Assembly: GCA_050114795.1 (NCBI GenBank)
Contig: JASFRS010000150.1
Coordinates: 1 to 6,151 of the forward strand
Reading direction: 5' to 3'
Source of the DNA: JASFRS01 sp050114795
GTDB taxonomy: Bacteria > Pseudomonadota > Alphaproteobacteria > Sphingomonadales > CAKZYD01
Length of the DNA stretch: 6,151 nt
Shown in pieces: positions 6,090 through 6,151 of the stretch (the first letter of the stretch is position 1; every line of letters starts with the position of its first letter). The position numbers and the translations under genes are program-made. The notes under the pieces were generated by a model, which was not told the origin of the DNA, made no database searches, and worked only from the letters and a program-made list of their open reading frames with translations.

Positions 6090-6124
6090 CTTTCTGATTT
6101 AATGCCTATCACAAAAGACGTGTA

Positions 6125-6130
6125 ATTATA
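6125..6130 (-). promoter_or_regulatory. Possible -10 box (TATAAT) upstream of cassette C
   Basis: A perfect TATAAT is present on the minus strand. The matching -35 position would fall at or beyond the window edge, so it cannot be checked. If it is real, the transcript would carry a leader of about 85 nt including the terminator hairpin at 6050-6089 before the GTG at 6032. The surrounding sequence is A+T-rich, so a chance match is quite possible. Confidence 0.25.
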
Positions 6131-6151
6131 AATCATTTACTCTTTCAGATT

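Noticed and set aside
6137..6151. Possible last codons of a minus-strand gene (N L K E stop) at the right edge
   Set aside because: Five codons are too few to call a gene; mentioned only as support for a terminator at 6050-6089.

Overview
The window looks like the chromosome of an alphaproteobacterium. The evidence is the 3' part of a 23S rRNA gene and a 5S rRNA gene whose sequences read like alphaproteobacterial ones. Genus cannot be told from this sequence. The rRNA end (1-1210, + strand) is followed, with no tRNA and no clear terminator, by an accessory region made almost entirely of phage-head-type 'MuF' (phage Mu gpF-like, PF04233-type) fragments joined to different C-terminal enzyme domains and followed by secreted proteins.

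Layout. (A, + strand, 1456-3268) A decayed MuF N-terminal remnant leads into a MuF/GH24-lysozyme fusion. Ten bases later comes a signal-peptide-bearing protein built from two tandem copies of one domain. (REP, 3309-3436) An inverted pair of REP-like hairpins separates the convergent gene sets. (C, - strand, 6032-3842) A MuF/GH23 lytic-transglycosylase fusion overlaps a first secreted Cys-rich protein and is followed by a second secreted protein. (B, - strand, 3840-3437) One base after the stop of that second secreted gene, a broken MuF copy begins. It has two Trp-to-stop changes and an abrupt out-of-frame junction to the C-terminal part of a HEPN domain.

Interpretation (inference). The three MuF pieces share a core (MTHKxWKTVGGP..., then LFLPSDP..., then ETANCRC), and after it each continues into an unrelated domain. 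This is the architecture of polymorphic toxins, with displaced 'orphan' toxin-tip plus immunity cassettes lined up in an array as known for CDI and Rhs loci, but here built on a MuF module. Two tips would attack peptidoglycan (lysozyme, transglycosylase), and the genes after them encode exported proteins, as expected for periplasmic immunity proteins. The third tip is a HEPN remnant. No full-length MuF gene, phage structural gene or secretion gene is inside the window, so the delivery route is unknown. A parent locus, if there is one, should lie beyond the right edge, where a terminator directly precedes cassette C.
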